Position numbers and translations under genes: made by a program
The notes under the pieces: model-generated
Told to the model about the DNA's origin: nothing
Seen by the model: the letters and a program-made list of their open reading frames with translations, nothing else
The model's database searches: none
Shown: positions 46,037 through 59,137 of the stretch, in pieces
Layout: every line of letters begins with the position of its first letter
Position numbering within the stretch: position 1 is the stretch's first letter
Assembly: GCA_019279435.1 (NCBI GenBank)
Contig: JAAALK010000081.1
Span: 27,120,457 to 27,184,456, forward strand
Direction: 5' to 3'
Length of the DNA: 64,000 bases
From: Zizania palustris
Taxonomy: Eukaryota; Streptophyta; Magnoliopsida; Poales; Poaceae

Positions 46037-49000
46037 TGTCGCGCCCCGATTTAATAAATCAGGACTTTATTGAAATTCCATAGAAAATCAATAAAACAAG
46101 ACGTTCATCACACGACCACGTACAATACGGGCAAATCATTCACGGTTCGTAGACCGCATTAATACAAAAGTGAATAAAGATGAAGAGAAACTAATAAAAT
46201 AAGGGTCCTAGATGAACGCCTCCTTCCAGTCTCGCCTTGACTGGGTCGCTACTCCAGACCTTCATCCTCCTCATAGTAGACTGGCTCTGATGGTGTAAGT
46301 CAACGGGGTGAGTACAGATGTACTCAGCAAGCCACCGAATGCAATTATAGATGCAAGATAATAACAAGGGAGATAGTGGCTAGTTTAGCGGAAGCAGCAT
46401 ATTTGTAAAGCATTTAATGTGAGCATTTTATTTGTACTGAAAAGTAAACATGTGAATGCATCATCATCATCTTCTAACTCGAGGAGTACGTTTTACCTCC
46501 CCGCACAACAGTCCTTACATGCCATGAATAACTCATCCATTCAAACAATTGTAAACTAACTGCGAGTAGTCACACAACCCGCCCTTGACCGTGGGCTCGG
46601 CTTTTCGAAAAGATTGAATTACTCTGATCAGAGATGTACCACTGTACCCACAAGGCACACACTCATCACCTACACCGAAGTGTAACGAGATGACCCATCA
46701 CACGGGAACTCGTGCCAAAACCTTCCATATGGTCTTCCCCGACTCAACAGCACCCTCTTATAGGTTTCGTACCGTGTCTCGCCATGTCGAGTTTCCACAA
46801 TACCCCCTCTTGAGCCATCGTCGGTACAAGGCGCCCTGAGGGCTAGCCCCTTGCCCCCTCCACTATGGTGCCGTGAGACGGAGGGTTCCACACTTCCAGT
46901 TAGGACTTACCCATTAGACTTGTGGTTGGTACGGAAGTGCTTTGCAACAGATCCCGCAGACCGGTCCTTATAGTGCCCCGGGTGCGACATACCAAAACCC
47001 GAGCTTGCACCCGGAACCCACCATACTTATAACATACCTAACTCCAACAGAGTCCAGAGACAAGAATAACAGGGTATTTCATATACCAGAATTCATCTAC
47101 TCTACGACTCATTCTTTATATCCTATAGCAGTTGTGCCGGTACATTGGGCACTAGCTAATATAATATTGGTAGAGTGACAAGGAGTTAAGGCTCAATAAG
47201 CATGGCTTGGGTTTGCACACAAGGACGGGGATCTAATAAATATAAGTGTAAGGCTGGATTATCGGACTAATGCAATATTAACCTATGAGTTATAGCGATA
47301 GTTTATTAAAACATGGGCTCAATATGATCAACTGTTTCCACAGAGGTGGTCGATGACTTGCCTTGCTCAGCAAATGGGGATGGAGGAACCTCGGGGTAGA
47401 ACTCCTGCTCCTCGACGAACTCGTAGTCTTCTCGTTACGGAAAAGAAACAGTACATTCAATAAACAGATAAAATTCACCAAATAAAAGAACATACATAGT
47501 TTGTGGGTGTTTTTATGTGAAGTAATATCCTAATATTCTGAGTTTTGTATAAAATAGTAAAGTTTAATATTTTAGGATTTTTCCTAATTTATTTACTATA
47601 TTATTAATTTTAATCCCTAAGGGATTTTTATTCATTTATTTAGTAATAATATTTTGGGTAACAGAAACATACTGTTTTTATTGCATTAATGTGTAGAGAA
47701 TAATATTCTGGTTCTAACAAAATTTGAATGGTGAAATTTGGAGTTAAAATGAGCAAGATATGAATTTTTGAAGTTTAAACTATTTTCTGAATTTTATTTA
47801 AACAGAAAAACAGTCCCTGGTCCACGGTGAACCAGGCTCACCGTGAACCCGTGACTATGCGCGTGGACCGATCGGATCTGGACCGTTGGATCTGGATCCA
47901 GCGGCCAGATCCGAGGCGGGGGTTTTAAATGATTTTCAACGGCCCAGATTAAAACGTGACGAAGGGGTATACGTGGACGCACGGGATTGAGTCAAACTTT
48001 TAAATAGAAATCGACGGCCCAGATTAAAAGATACCGGTTTGACCGGATCTGAGGGCTCAGATTAGATCCTGTAGGATCTAATCTGGATCGTCCGTGCGGG
48101 ATCGTGCGGCTCGGATGAATTCCGGCACGGCACGTGGTGACGAGGGTAGTTTACCCTTCGTCTCCGGCGACGGCGACCTCGGGTGCGGCCATGGCGGCGA
48201 CGGCGGGGGCCTAGGGGCCTAGCTAGGGCCAGAAATGGAATGCGGGGAGCAAGGGGGTCACGATGGTACCTTCGGCGGTGAAGGTGGGCGACGGACGGCG
48301 ACGACGGCGAGGGTAGACGGTGAGGTCTCCTCGGGAGCTCGACGGCGACGGCGATCCGGTGGCCTTCACGACTGATGGAGGCGTGGCCGAGGACGGGTGG
48401 ACGACGGCGGACCCGATGGGAGCGGTGGCTAGGGTAGGGGAGGCCGGAGGCGGCGGCGATCGCTCGCCGGAGGCGGAGCAGAGGGGAAACCCGAAAAAAC
48501 GGAAATTGGGCGCTCTGTTCTCGCTCGGCTTGGGTGGCTACGGTGTGGACTGAGTGCGGAGGCCAGAGGGGTTTATATAGGGGTCACCGGCGGCGAGAAT
48601 GGAAGGCAAAACCGAGGAAACCCGAAGGTTTAATTCCTAACTCCGGCGAGGCTTTCCTTTGGCTCGGTTAGCTTCCTTAAGCGGTAGAAACGCGTGGCTA
48701 TCGGTGGAATGAGATCCCCGGCGATCGGAGAAGGCGATCCCTCGGTTGATTTGGCGAAATCGGATACGGGGCGGCGGATTTGGAAGGTGGGGGTCGCCGG
48801 CGGGAGGGAGGGGATCCCCTTCCATCGGGGAAGAAGATCCTGACAGGTGGCCCCCACCTGTCAGTGGTCGAAACAGAAATAGAAGGGCTGAGCGGCGGGT
48901 CCGGGCGGTCAGTGGCGCGGCGGGGGCTGACCGGTGGGACCAGGCGGGGCGCGGGTGGGAGGAGAGAGGGGAGGCGTGCGCCGACAGGCGGGCCCCTCCT

Positions 49001-49347
49001 GTCAGTGGGTGGGTGGCCATGGGCTGGGCCAAGAAGGCCGTTGGGGGAAGTTTCGGGGTTGAGGCCCATTAAGGATTTAAAATTGATTTTCGATTTAAAA
49101 TAATTCCAGAAATTCGAATATTTGATTAAAGTTTGAATCACTGTTGATAAAAATTTGTAAAAATTCCTAAAATTATGTTTTGGTCTCTAGTTCATCCCAT
49201 AAAATTTTTAAGTCCAGATTTCAAGTATTTCTCCCTGTTTGGCTTTATTTGGGTCCTTTTGGGATTTTTCCTTTAATAATAAATCAAAACTGATTTGAAT
49301 ATTATTTTTCTTTTTACTTTATTCCTTTTAATTTCTAGGGTGTTACA
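46037..49347 (-). mobile_element. Solo LTR of Tekay element II, TSD CTCAC
   Basis: Complete 3,311-bp LTR, TGTCGCGCCCC ... GGGTGTTACA on the plus strand, flanked by CTCAC on both sides (46032-46036 and 49348-49352). By eye it differs from the LTR at 55558-58867 at only four substitutions and one A in a run (near 46174, 46659, 48060, 48402 and 48497). No internal region follows; the next 868 bp are host flank. This is a product of LTR-LTR recombination. Confidence 0.93.
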
Positions 49348-49496
49348 CTCACGGTCGGCCATCTCTGTTTTACAATTATACTTTTTTATAATTATATTTT
49401 ATTCAACATTTTACTGGTATGATACTAGTATAGCTATCCCAAATAAATTAGGAATTTTTGCTCTTGTGCCACAAAGTTGAGTGATGTTTACTTTTT

Positions 49497-49780
49497 GGGA
49501 AATTTGGATCTATGCCATTACAATTTTGTGACTTTAAAGAAATATCATTACAATTCACATATTTAGATTCATGCCACTACAAATTTATAGAACTCCAAAT
49601 TATACCATTTCTAAATTTAGAGAATTCCGAAATATGCCATTACAATTTTAGAGAAATCTGAAATATACCATTAGATTTTGTGAGAGCTGCAATTTCGAAA
49701 TGGTATATATCTAAATAGATGAATTGTAGTGGCAAAGTTCCAAAGCACGGTAATTGTAATGGCATATATCTAAAAAACCC
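49497..49780. mobile_element. MULE-type MITE, 284 bp, TSD TTACTTTTT
   Basis: Ends GGGAAATTTGGATCTATGCC and, inverted, GGGTTTTTTAGATATATGCC, flanked by the 9-bp duplication TTACTTTTT (49488-49496 and 49781-49789). The second flank copy at 59008-59016 has a single TTACTTTTT followed by TGCCATG: the empty site. The interior repeats AAATATACCATTA-like units. No coding capacity. Confidence 0.92.
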
Positions 49781-49910
49781 TTACTTTTTTGCCATGTTCT
49801 GTGTGTTTCACAGCTGGACTCAAGGACCACATGTCATACACTTATATAGAGCAAAACAGTAAATTTCACAACTTATATGTGGTATGAGAGTAAATCTCCC
49901 AATAAATTAT

Positions 49911-50215
49911 GGGTTAATAGCTTCTATGCCACCGTTATTCTCCGTTTCACCAAAAATACCACCAAAATTTCGCGAATAGCCGATATGCCATTATTATTAC
50001 AGATTCACTCTAAAATACCATTTGGGCCCACCCGTAGAGCACTGTTTTATGAAAATACTCATATTACCCTCATCTTCTTCCTCCCTCCTCCTCTTGTCCC
50101 CTTTCCTCCACAGCCGGCGCCACCGCCACTGCCTACCTCGCCGTCGCCAGCCCCACTGCCATCGCCTACCTTGCCGCCGCGCCGAGGACTAGTCCTAACC
50201 CTTACCCGCTCCTTG
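49911..50215 (+). mobile_element. Truncated Pack-MULE copy
   Basis: GGGTTAATAGCTTCTATGCC onwards equals the first 305 bp of the Pack-MULE at 59138-59442, preceded by the same ATAAATTAT target sequence. It stops at the duplication junction, so it has no right terminus. Confidence 0.92.
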
Positions 50216-53200
50216 CACTCCAGCCAATGAGGGCGGTAATTCCAACTGATAAGCCACTTCGCCTTGGCGTCGGACAACGGGAAATGGTCCAACATATCGA
50301 GGGGCCAACTTTCCTCTCATGTTAAACCGTTGAGTTCCACGGAGAGGTGTAACCCGAAGATAGACATGATCTCCTTCTTCAAAGGCTAGGTCTCGACGGC
50401 GATTGTCTGCGTAGCTCTTTTGTCGTGATTGGGCTGTCTTGAGTCGGTCTCTGATGATCCGTACCTTCTCTTCAGCTTCACGAAGAATGTCGGTTCCGAA
50501 TACTTGGGATTCACCCGTTTGGTCCCAAAGTAGTGGCGTTCTGCACTTACGTCCATATAGGGCCTCAAAAGGGGATATCTGAAGGCTAGCTTGATAGCTA
50601 TTGTTGTATGAAAATTCTGCATATGGCAAGCTTTTGTCCCAAGTGGCTCCAAAATCCAAAACACATGCTCGAAGCATATCCTCTAGTATCTGATTTACCC
50701 TTTCTGTTTGCCCATCTGTCTGAGGATGGTAGGCGGTACTGAAATTTAATCTCGTGCCCATCTCCTCTTGGAGGTTCTTCCAAAAACGAGAGGTAAACTG
50801 ACTTCCTCGGTCGGATACTATCTTCTTGGGCACTCCATGAAGGCATACTATCCGGGCCATGTATAGCTCTGCTAGCTTGGGGCCACTAAAGGTCGTCTTG
50901 ACGGCTATGAAATGAGCTACTTTCGTAAGCCGATCGATGATCACCCATATAGAATCATACCCGAGTTGGGTCTTTGGGAGTCCGGTGATGAAATCCATAC
51001 CGATCTCTTCCCACTTCCATTCCGGCACTTTAAGTGGCTGTAACAATCCTGCAGGTCTTTGATGTTCAGCTTTTACTCTTCTGCAGGTGTCACATTCGGC
51101 GACGAACTGGGCAATCTCTCTTTTCATGCTAACCCACCAATAGCGTTCCTTCAGATCCTGGTACATCTTGGTACTGCCGGGGTGAATGGAGTACAATGTC
51201 TCATGGGCTTCTCTTAGGATAAGAGTCTTTATTTCAGGTTTATCCGGCACACATATCCGAGTTCCAAACCATATGGTGCCATTCTCGTCCTCTGAAAATC
51301 CGGGGGCTTTTCCTTGTCTCATGTTCTTCTTAATGGCAGCTATATCCGGGTCCTCTGACTGAGCTTCACGGATCTGCTCAAACAAGACCGGTTGGGTCTC
51401 CAAGGTGGCTAGATATGCTTTGGTGGTTAATCCAAGATTTAGTTTTTCCATCTTCCTACATAACAAGGGTGCGTGTTCTTGAATCATCATGGCTGTGCAA
51501 TATCCCTTGCGACTTAATGCATCAGCTACCACATTAGCTTTTCCGGGGTGGTAGTGAATACCTAAGTCATAGTCCTTTATTAATTCCAGTCATCGTCTTT
51601 GCCTCAGATTGAGGTCAGGCTGTGTGAAGATGTACTTCAAGCTCTTGTGATCTGTAAAGATCTCACAGCGATTCCCAACCAAATAGTGCCTCCAAATCTT
51701 GAGGGCGTGCACTACGGCGGCTAATTCCAAATCATGGGTCGGATAATTCAACTCATGGGGTCTCAACTGTCTGGAGGCATAAGAGATAACTTTCCCATCT
51801 TGCATAAGAACACATCCCAATCCTTGGCGAGATGCGTCGCAATAGACATGGAAGTCTTTGCGGATATCCGGTAGGGTCAGTATAGGTGCAGATACCAAAC
51901 GAGTCTTGAGGGTGCGGAAACTTTCCTCGCATTCGGGGGTCCATTCGAACTTCTCTCCTTTCTGCAACAACTTGGTCATTGGCTTGTCTATCTTAGAAAA
52001 ATTCTCGATGAATCTTCGGTAATATCCGGCCAATCCCAGAAAACTTCGTATCTCAGATACGTTCGTGGGTGGCAACCAATCCGTAACTGCTTCTACGGTG
52101 GCAGGGTCTACTGCGATTCCTTGTGCAGAGATGATGTGTCCGAGGAACTTTACTTCTGCCGTCCAAAACCTGCACTTACTGTACTTGGCATATAATTGGT
52201 GTTCCCTTAGCTTTCCTAGGGTTAACCGGAGGTGAGTCTCGTGCTCCTTCTGGTCCTTGGAATAAATGAGGATGTCGTCTATGAAGACCACTATGAACTT
52301 GTCCAAATATTCCATGAACACTTTATTCATCATATTCATGAAGAATGCTGGGGCGTTGGTCAATCCGAAGGACATAACAGTGCACTCATACAATCCATAA
52401 CGGGTGGTGAAGGCAGTCTTGGGTATATCCTCTTCTCGAATCCTCAACTGATGGTAACCAGACCGCAGGTCGATCTTTGAGAATACCGTAGCTCCCTTGA
52501 GTTGGTCGAAGAGATCGTCGATCCGAGGCAACGGGTACTTATTCTTGATGGTTACCTCATTCAAAGCGCGATAATCCACACACATACGCTTTGCCTTGTC
52601 TTCTTTCTTCTCGACGAAGATGACGGGGGCACCCCACGGTGATGTGCTTGGCCTGATATAGCCTTTCTTCTCAAGATCCTCCAACTGTTGCTTCATCTCA
52701 GCTAATTCGTTGGCGGCCATCCGATATGGTCGCTTGTAAATAGGGGTGGTTCCAGGCACCAAGTCAATCCTGAACTCGATGTCTCTCCTGGGTGGCATTC
52801 CCGGTAAGTCCTCTGGAAACACGTCCGGGTACTCACAGACTATCGGTATTTCTTCCAAGGTAATCTGGTGCAGTCTTGGTCTTCTGATCTTTAGTCTTGG
52901 CATCTGAAATGTAACGGCAACCCCTTCTTCGCTGGTCACAGTCACTTTTCTCTGGGCACATTCTATCACCCCTTGGTACTTATTTAACCAATCCATTCCT
53001 AGAATGAGATCTAGGCCTTGGCATTCTATTAGGATGGGATCGGCCCAAAATATGGTGTCGTGGATATCTATCCATACCTTTGGGCTATATGTTAGGGCTA
53101 GAGTTTGTTTTCCTGGGGTGACTATTTGTACGGCTCTGGGTAGATCTTCGGTGTTTAGATTGTTCTTTTCCACAAAATCAGTTGATATGAAGGAGTGCGT

Positions 53201-54433
53201 AGCTCCAGTGTCAAATAAAACCACTGCAAGTGCTGAATGTACCAAGAACTTACCCATCACTATTTCTGGTGCGGCCTGAGCTTCTTCCGCGGTGACGTGA
53301 TTGACTCGGGCGCGGATGGCGGGGTTCGCGGCAACTCCTTGAACGCGCTTAGGGTGGGGGCAAGCATTGGAGTAATGCCCCTCCTGACGGCAGTTGAAAC
53401 AAACCACCGGCTTGCCGTGCTTGTCGCGCAGGATCTCTGCCTTCTTGGCCGGGGCAGCTGGGGCGGTCGGGGCGGCTGGAGCGACACGAGGTTGGCTGGC
53501 TCCGGCATTGGCAGCTGGTGGCGCCGGGCGATATACAGGCCGGGGGTGGTACTGCGGCGCTGGTGGGGGTGGAGCAAAACGGGGTCTCTGGGCCATACCC
53601 TGGTTTTGCCTGAAGGCTATCATCCTCTTCTTCTTCAGGTCAACTTTATTCTGTTGAGTTTCTTGCATAATAGCTTTGTTCACCAACTTTTGGAAGTTGG
53701 CGAAGTCTCCTGAGATAAGTTGTAGGGACAACTCGTCCTTCAGTCCCCTAAGGAACTTGGCCTGTCTGGCCGCGTCTGTACGGACCTCCTCTGGTGCGTA
53801 CCGGGCTAGACGGTTAAACTCATGCAGATACTCGGTGACAGATCTGCTCCCTTGTTGTAGATCTCTGAATTCCTGTTGCTTCTGAGCAACGATGCCGTCA
53901 GGGATGTGGGCGGCACGAAAAGCGGCCGAGAACTCCGCCCAAGTGGGGGCGTGGCCCTCGGGCAGGGTCTCACGATGGTTGTCCCACCACTCTGCGGCGG
54001 GACCATGAAGCTGGTGGGTGGCGAAGGCCACCCTCTCCTGCTTAGTGCAGGTCAAGAGATCGAGTTTCTTCTCGATCGCCCGCAACCAATCCCCAGCCTC
54101 CATGGGGTTGGTGGTGCTTGAGAAAGTCGGTGGGCGGACTCGGAGGAACTCCGAGAGCTGAGTTGCGGGAGCGGGAGCTGGTGTGGCGGGTCGGGGCAGC
54201 TCGGGCTGTTGGTGGAGGCGAAAGAAGTGAGCCTGCTGCTCTTGCATTTGTTGCTGCTGCTACTGCATCTGGTGCAGAAGGGCTGAGACCAACTGATTTT
54301 GAGTGGCCATCATCTCAGCCAAGGTGGGGTGGTTGGCGACCGGGGCCTGCCTCTGCCCGGTGGCTCCCCATTGTGGCAGGTTGCCACTCTCCCCTCCGTT
54401 CTGAGGAGCGTCTGATCCCTGGGTGTTGGTCAT
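50214..54433 (-). pseudogene. gag-pol of element II, truncated and with two stops
   Basis: Same domain order as element I: gag from MTNTQGSDAP at 54433, zinc knuckle CFNCRQEGHYSNAC, protease LFDTGATHSF, RT FIDDIL, RNase H CDASRQG, integrase HPGSTK, MDFITGLP, SDRGSQF and QTERVN. TAG at 54260-54262 stands where element I has CAG, and TGA at 51590-51592 (after LNLRQRR) where element I has TGG. The frame then runs to LAGV and crosses into Pack-MULE DNA at 50214. Compared with element I about 85 C-terminal residues, including the chromo-like segment, are lost. Confidence 0.93.
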
Positions 54434-54611
54434 CCTGGAATTTCCAATGTATACATATTTATTTTGGGTGAACTTCTTTATATTTATTTCAAAAGAATAC
54501 CGTTCTTGCGGTTACACTTATTTATTTCCTCATTCATGCCTTATATTTTGACATGAATGTTGAATACAAGCAATCAAAATAAAAAGAAAACAATCAATCG
54601 TAATACTACGT

Positions 54612-55418
54612 CTAAGGCAGCTCGGGGGACGGCTCGATCTCGGGCTCGTGGGAGACGGGCGGGGTCGAGGAACTGGATGGTCCGGCGGGTGGTGCGCTGC
54701 GGGAGATCCTCTTGGGCCTCACTGTGGGAGTCTGAATGGGTTTCTTCCGGCGAGGCGGAAGAGGTGCGATCTCCTCAATGTCCTTTTTCAACTCCTCGAT
54801 CTGGTAGCGGAGGTGCGGGTTGGTGGCGACACGCTGTCGAAGAAGCTCATTCTGACGCCGCAACTCCTCTGCCTCGGCAGCCAAGCGGTGTCCCTGCTGG
54901 ATGCGGCGACGAAGCTCTCCGTTCTCGCGGTTCAGGTCCTCGGAGGAATGGCGATAGAAGCTGATAGTGTCGCGCTGTCCATTGGTGTCCTGCAGCGCCT
55001 CGTAGTGGAGATCATCCATGGCTTCCAACAAGCGCATGGTATGTCCAATCGCCGAATGGCGCTGGGAGAGGGTGCTGACGAAGACACTGTGTGGGCTCCC
55101 TGGGGTGCGAAGAGGTACGAAGCGGAAGTCCGTGTCGTAGAGCTCGCTGTCGTAGATCATCCGGAGCTCCGTAAGTGCCTGGAGAGCGGTGCGCTGACTG
55201 GCTACCAGGAAGGTAGGTCCTCCTCCGCGGTAGGTGTGAGCTGTCTGAGGGGAGGGCTGGACGACGACGGTGACCTCGCAGAAGCTCTCTTCCTCGTCGG
55301 GGAAGACTCCATGGTACATCGGCTCATGCTCGAATCCGAGGAAACTGACGAGCATGCGTAGCTCGCGGATGAATCCGGCCTCGTCACGAAGGTTCCCATT
55401 CACGGTACGGATCGGCAT
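54612..55418 (-). CDS. ORF0 of Tekay element II, unknown function
   Basis: 268 codons, no stop, starting MPIRTVNGNLRDEAGF; same length as the element I ORF with scattered substitutions (for example VIVQPS against VVVQPS, LSPRRKKPLRI against LPPRRKKPIQT). Predicted coiled coil in the middle (ELRRRIQQGHRLAAEAEELR) and a basic, proline-rich tail. No known domain seen. The second ATG of element I (MSGN) is VNGN here, so the upstream ATG at 55418 is the likely start in both. Confidence 0.85.
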   Translation of the reverse strand: MPIRTVNGNLRDEAGFIRELRMLVSFLGFEHEPMYHGVFPDEEESFCEVTVVVQPSPQTAHTYRGGGPTFLVASQRTALQALTELRMIYDSELYDTDFRFVPLRTPGSPHSVFVSTLSQRHSAIGHTMRLLEAMDDLHYEALQDTNGQRDTISFYRHSSEDLNRENGELRRRIQQGHRLAAEAEELRRQNELLRQRVATNPHLRYQIEELKKDIEEIAPLPPRRKKPIQTPTVRPKRISRSAPPAGPSSSSTPPVSHEPEIEPSPELP

Positions 55419-55541
55419 CTACAAAGAGAGAAAATTTTGTGAAAATTTTTAGAAGATGAGAGGATAAGTAATCTTTTGCGAAATATAGTGAATATATAGA
55501 AGTCCTAAGGTCAGGTCTGTTTGGCTTCCTACAGTCAAGTC

Positions 55542-55554
55542 GGCTCTGATACCA
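55542..55554 (-). other. Primer binding site, element II
   Basis: Minus strand TGGTATCAGAGCC, three bases from the LTR, as in element I. Confidence 0.92.
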
Positions 55555-55557
55555 TCT

Positions 55558-58500
55558 TGTCGCGCCCCGATTTAATAAATCAGGACTTTATTGAAATTCC
55601 ATAGAAAATCAATAAAACAAGACGTTCATCACACGACCACGTACAATACGGGCAAATCATTCACGGTTCGTAGACCGCATTAATACAAAAGTGAACAAAG
55701 ATGAAGAGAAACTAATAAAATAAGGGTCCTAGATGAACGCCTCCTTCCAGTCTCGCCTTGACTGGGTCGCTACTCCAGACCTTCATCCTCCTCATAGTAG
55801 ACTGGCTCTGATGGTGTAAGTCAACGGGGTGAGTACAGATGTACTCAGCAAGCCACCGAATGCAATTATAGATGCAAGATAATAACAAGGGAGATAGTGG
55901 CTAGTTTAGCGGAAGCAGCATATTTGTAAAGCATTTAATGTGAGCATTTTATTTGTACTGAAAAGTAAACATGTGAATGCATCATCATCATCTTCTAACT
56001 CGAGGAGTACGTTTTACCTCCCCGCACAACAGTCCTTACATGCCATGAATAACTCATCCATTCAAACAATTGTAAACTAACTGCGAGTAGTCACACAACC
56101 CGCCCTTGACCGTGGGCTCGGCTTTTCGAAAAGATTGAATTACTCTGATCAGAGATGTACCACTGTACCCACAAGGCACGCACTCATCACCTACACCGAA
56201 GTGTAACGAGATGACCCATCACACGGGAACTCGTGCCAAAACCTTCCATATGGTCTTCCCCGACTCAACAGCACCCTCTTATAGGTTTCGTACCGTGTCT
56301 CGCCATGTCGAGTTTCCACAATACCCCCTCTTGAGCCATCGTCGGTACAAGGCGCCCTGAGGGCTAGCCCCTTGCCCCCTCCACTATGGTGCCGTGAGAC
56401 GGAGGGTTCCACACTTCCAGTTAGGACTTACCCATTAGACTTGTGGTTGGTACGGAAGTGCTTTGCAACAGATCCCGCAGACCGGTCCTTATAGTGCCCC
56501 GGGTGCGACATACCAAAACCCGAGCTTGCACCCGGAACCCACCATACTTATAACATACCTAACTCCAACAGAGTCCAGAGACAAGAATAACAGGGTATTT
56601 CATATACCAGAATTCATCTACTCTACGACTCATTCTTTATATCCTATAGCAGTTGTGCCGGTACATTGGGCACTAGCTAATATAATATTGGTAGAGTGAC
56701 AAGGAGTTAAGGCTCAATAAGCATGGCTTGGGTTTGCACACAAGGACGGGGATCTAATAAATATAAGTGTAAGGCTGGATTATCGGACTAATGCAATATT
56801 AACCTATGAGTTATAGCGATAGTTTATTAAAACATGGGCTCAATATGATCAACTGTTTCCACAGAGGTGGTCGATGACTTGCCTTGCTCAGCAAATGGGG
56901 ATGGAGGAACCTCGGGGTAGAACTCCTGCTCCTCGACGAACTCGTAGTCTTCTCGTTACGGAAAAGAAACAGTACATTCAATAAACAGATAAAATTCACC
57001 AAATAAAAGAACATACATAGTTTGTGGGTGTTTTTATGTGAAGTAATATCCTAATATTCTGAGTTTTGTATAAAATAGTAAAGTTTAATATTTTAGGATT
57101 TTTCCTAATTTATTTACTATATTATTAATTTTAATCCCTAAGGGATTTTTATTCATTTATTTAGTAATAATATTTTGGGTAACAGAAACATACTGTTTTT
57201 ATTGCATTAATGTGTAGAGAATAATATTCTGGTTCTAACAAAATTTGAATGGTGAAATTTGGAGTTAAAATGAGCAAGATATGAATTTTTGAAGTTTAAA
57301 CTATTTTCTGAATTTTATTTAAACAGAAAAACAGTCCCTGGTCCACGGTGAACCAGGCTCACCGTGAACCCGTGACTATGCGCGTGGACCGATCGGATCT
57401 GGACCGTTGGATCTGGATCCAGCGGCCAGATCCGAGGCGGGGGTTTTAAATGATTTTCAACGGCCCAGATTAAAACGTGACGAAGGGGTATACGTGGACG
57501 CACGGGATTGAGTCAAACTTTTAAATAGAAATCGACGGCCCAGATTAAAAGATACCGGTTTGACCGGATCTGAGGGCTCATATTAGATCCTGTAGGATCT
57601 AATCTGGATCGTCCGTGCGGGATCGTGCGGCTCGGATGAATTCCGGCACGGCACGTGGTGACGAGGGTAGTTTACCCTTCGTCTCCGGCGACGGCGACCT
57701 CGGGTGCGGCCATGGCGGCGACGGCGGGGGCCTAGGGGCCTAGCTAGGGCCAGAAATGGAATGCGGGGAGCAAGGGGGTCACGATGGTACCTTCGGCGGT
57801 GAAGGTGGGCGACGGACGGCGACGACGGCGAGGGTAGACGGTGAGGTCTCCTCGGGAGCTCGACGGCGACGGCGATCCGGTGGCCTTCACGACTGATGGA
57901 GGCGTGGCCGAGGACGGGTGGATGACGGCGGACCCGATGGGAGCGGTGGCTAGGGTAGGGGAGGCCGGAGGCGGCGGCGATCGCTCGCCGGAGGCGGAGC
58001 AGAGGGGAAACCCGAAAAACGGAAATTGGGCGCTCTGTTCTCGCTCGGCTTGGGTGGCTACGGTGTGGACTGAGTGCGGAGGCCAGAGGGGTTTATATAG
58101 GGGTCACCGGCGGCGAGAATGGAAGGCAAAACCGAGGAAACCCGAAGGTTTAATTCCTAACTCCGGCGAGGCTTTCCTTTGGCTCGGTTAGCTTCCTTAA
58201 GCGGTAGAAACGCGTGGCTATCGGTGGAATGAGATCCCCGGCGATCGGAGAAGGCGATCCCTCGGTTGATTTGGCGAAATCGGATACGGGGCGGCGGATT
58301 TGGAAGGTGGGGGTCGCCGGCGGGAGGGAGGGGATCCCCTTCCATCGGGGAAGAAGATCCTGACAGGTGGCCCCCACCTGTCAGTGGTCGAAACAGAAAT
58401 AGAAGGGCTGAGCGGCGGGTCCGGGCGGTCAGTGGCGCGGCGGGGGCTGACCGGTGGGACCAGGCGGGGCGCGGGTGGGAGGAGAGAGGGGAGGCGTGCG

Positions 58501-58867
58501 CCGACAGGCGGGCCCCTCCTGTCAGTGGGTGGGTGGCCATGGGCTGGGCCAAGAAGGCCGTTGGGGGAAGTTTCGGGGTTGAGGCCCATTAAGGATTTAA
58601 AATTGATTTTCGATTTAAAATAATTCCAGAAATTCGAATATTTGATTAAAGTTTGAATCACTGTTGATAAAAATTTGTAAAAATTCCTAAAATTATGTTT
58701 TGGTCTCTAGTTCATCCCATAAAATTTTTAAGTCCAGATTTCAAGTATTTCTCCCTGTTTGGCTTTATTTGGGTCCTTTTGGGATTTTTCCTTTAATAAT
58801 AAATCAAAACTGATTTGAATATTATTTTTCTTTTTACTTTATTCCTTTTAATTTCTAGGGTGTTACA
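55558..58867 (-). repeat. 5' LTR of Tekay element II (3,310 bp)
   Basis: TGTCGCGCCCC ... GGGTGTTACA. Carries the TATATAAA box at 58091-58100 on the minus strand and the palindrome at 58360-58384. Nearly identical to 46037-49347. Confidence 0.93.
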
Positions 58868-59137
58868 CTCACGGTCGGCCATCTCTGTTTTACAATTATA
58901 CTTTTTTATAATTATATTTTATTCAACATTTTACTGGTATGATACTAGTATAGCTATCCCAAATAAATTAGGAATTTTTGCTCTTGTGCCACAAAGTTGA
59001 GTGATGTTTACTTTTTTGCCATGTTCTGTGTGTTTCACAGCTGGACTCAAGGACCACATGTCATACACTTATATAGAGCAAAACAGTAAATTTCACAACT
59101 TATATGTGGTATGAGAGTAAATCTCCCAATAAATTAT
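58868..59137 (+). repeat. Second copy of the flank, with empty MITE site
   Basis: Begins CTCACGGTCGGCC as at 49348 and carries the unoccupied MITE target TTACTTTTT at 59008-59016. No gene. Confidence 0.9.

Larger units (their letters stand above)
49348..50215 (+). repeat. First copy of the duplicated right flank
   Basis: Matches 58868-59442 nearly exactly, apart from a MITE insertion (49497-49780), and ends at a junction with pol sequence at 50214-50215. From 49911 on it is the left end of the Pack-MULE whose full copy begins at 59138. Confidence 0.93.
50214..58867 (-). mobile_element. Tekay element II, internal region and 5' LTR, 3' end missing
   Basis: Minus strand: LTR at 55558-58867, primer site at 55542-55554 (TGGTATCAGAGCC), ORF0, then gag-pol truncated at 50214, so the chromo-like tail, the polypurine tract and the 3' LTR are absent. 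The LTR is followed by CTCAC (58868-58872), the same target duplication as at the solo LTR 46037-49347, so both LTRs come from one insertion. Confidence 0.92.
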
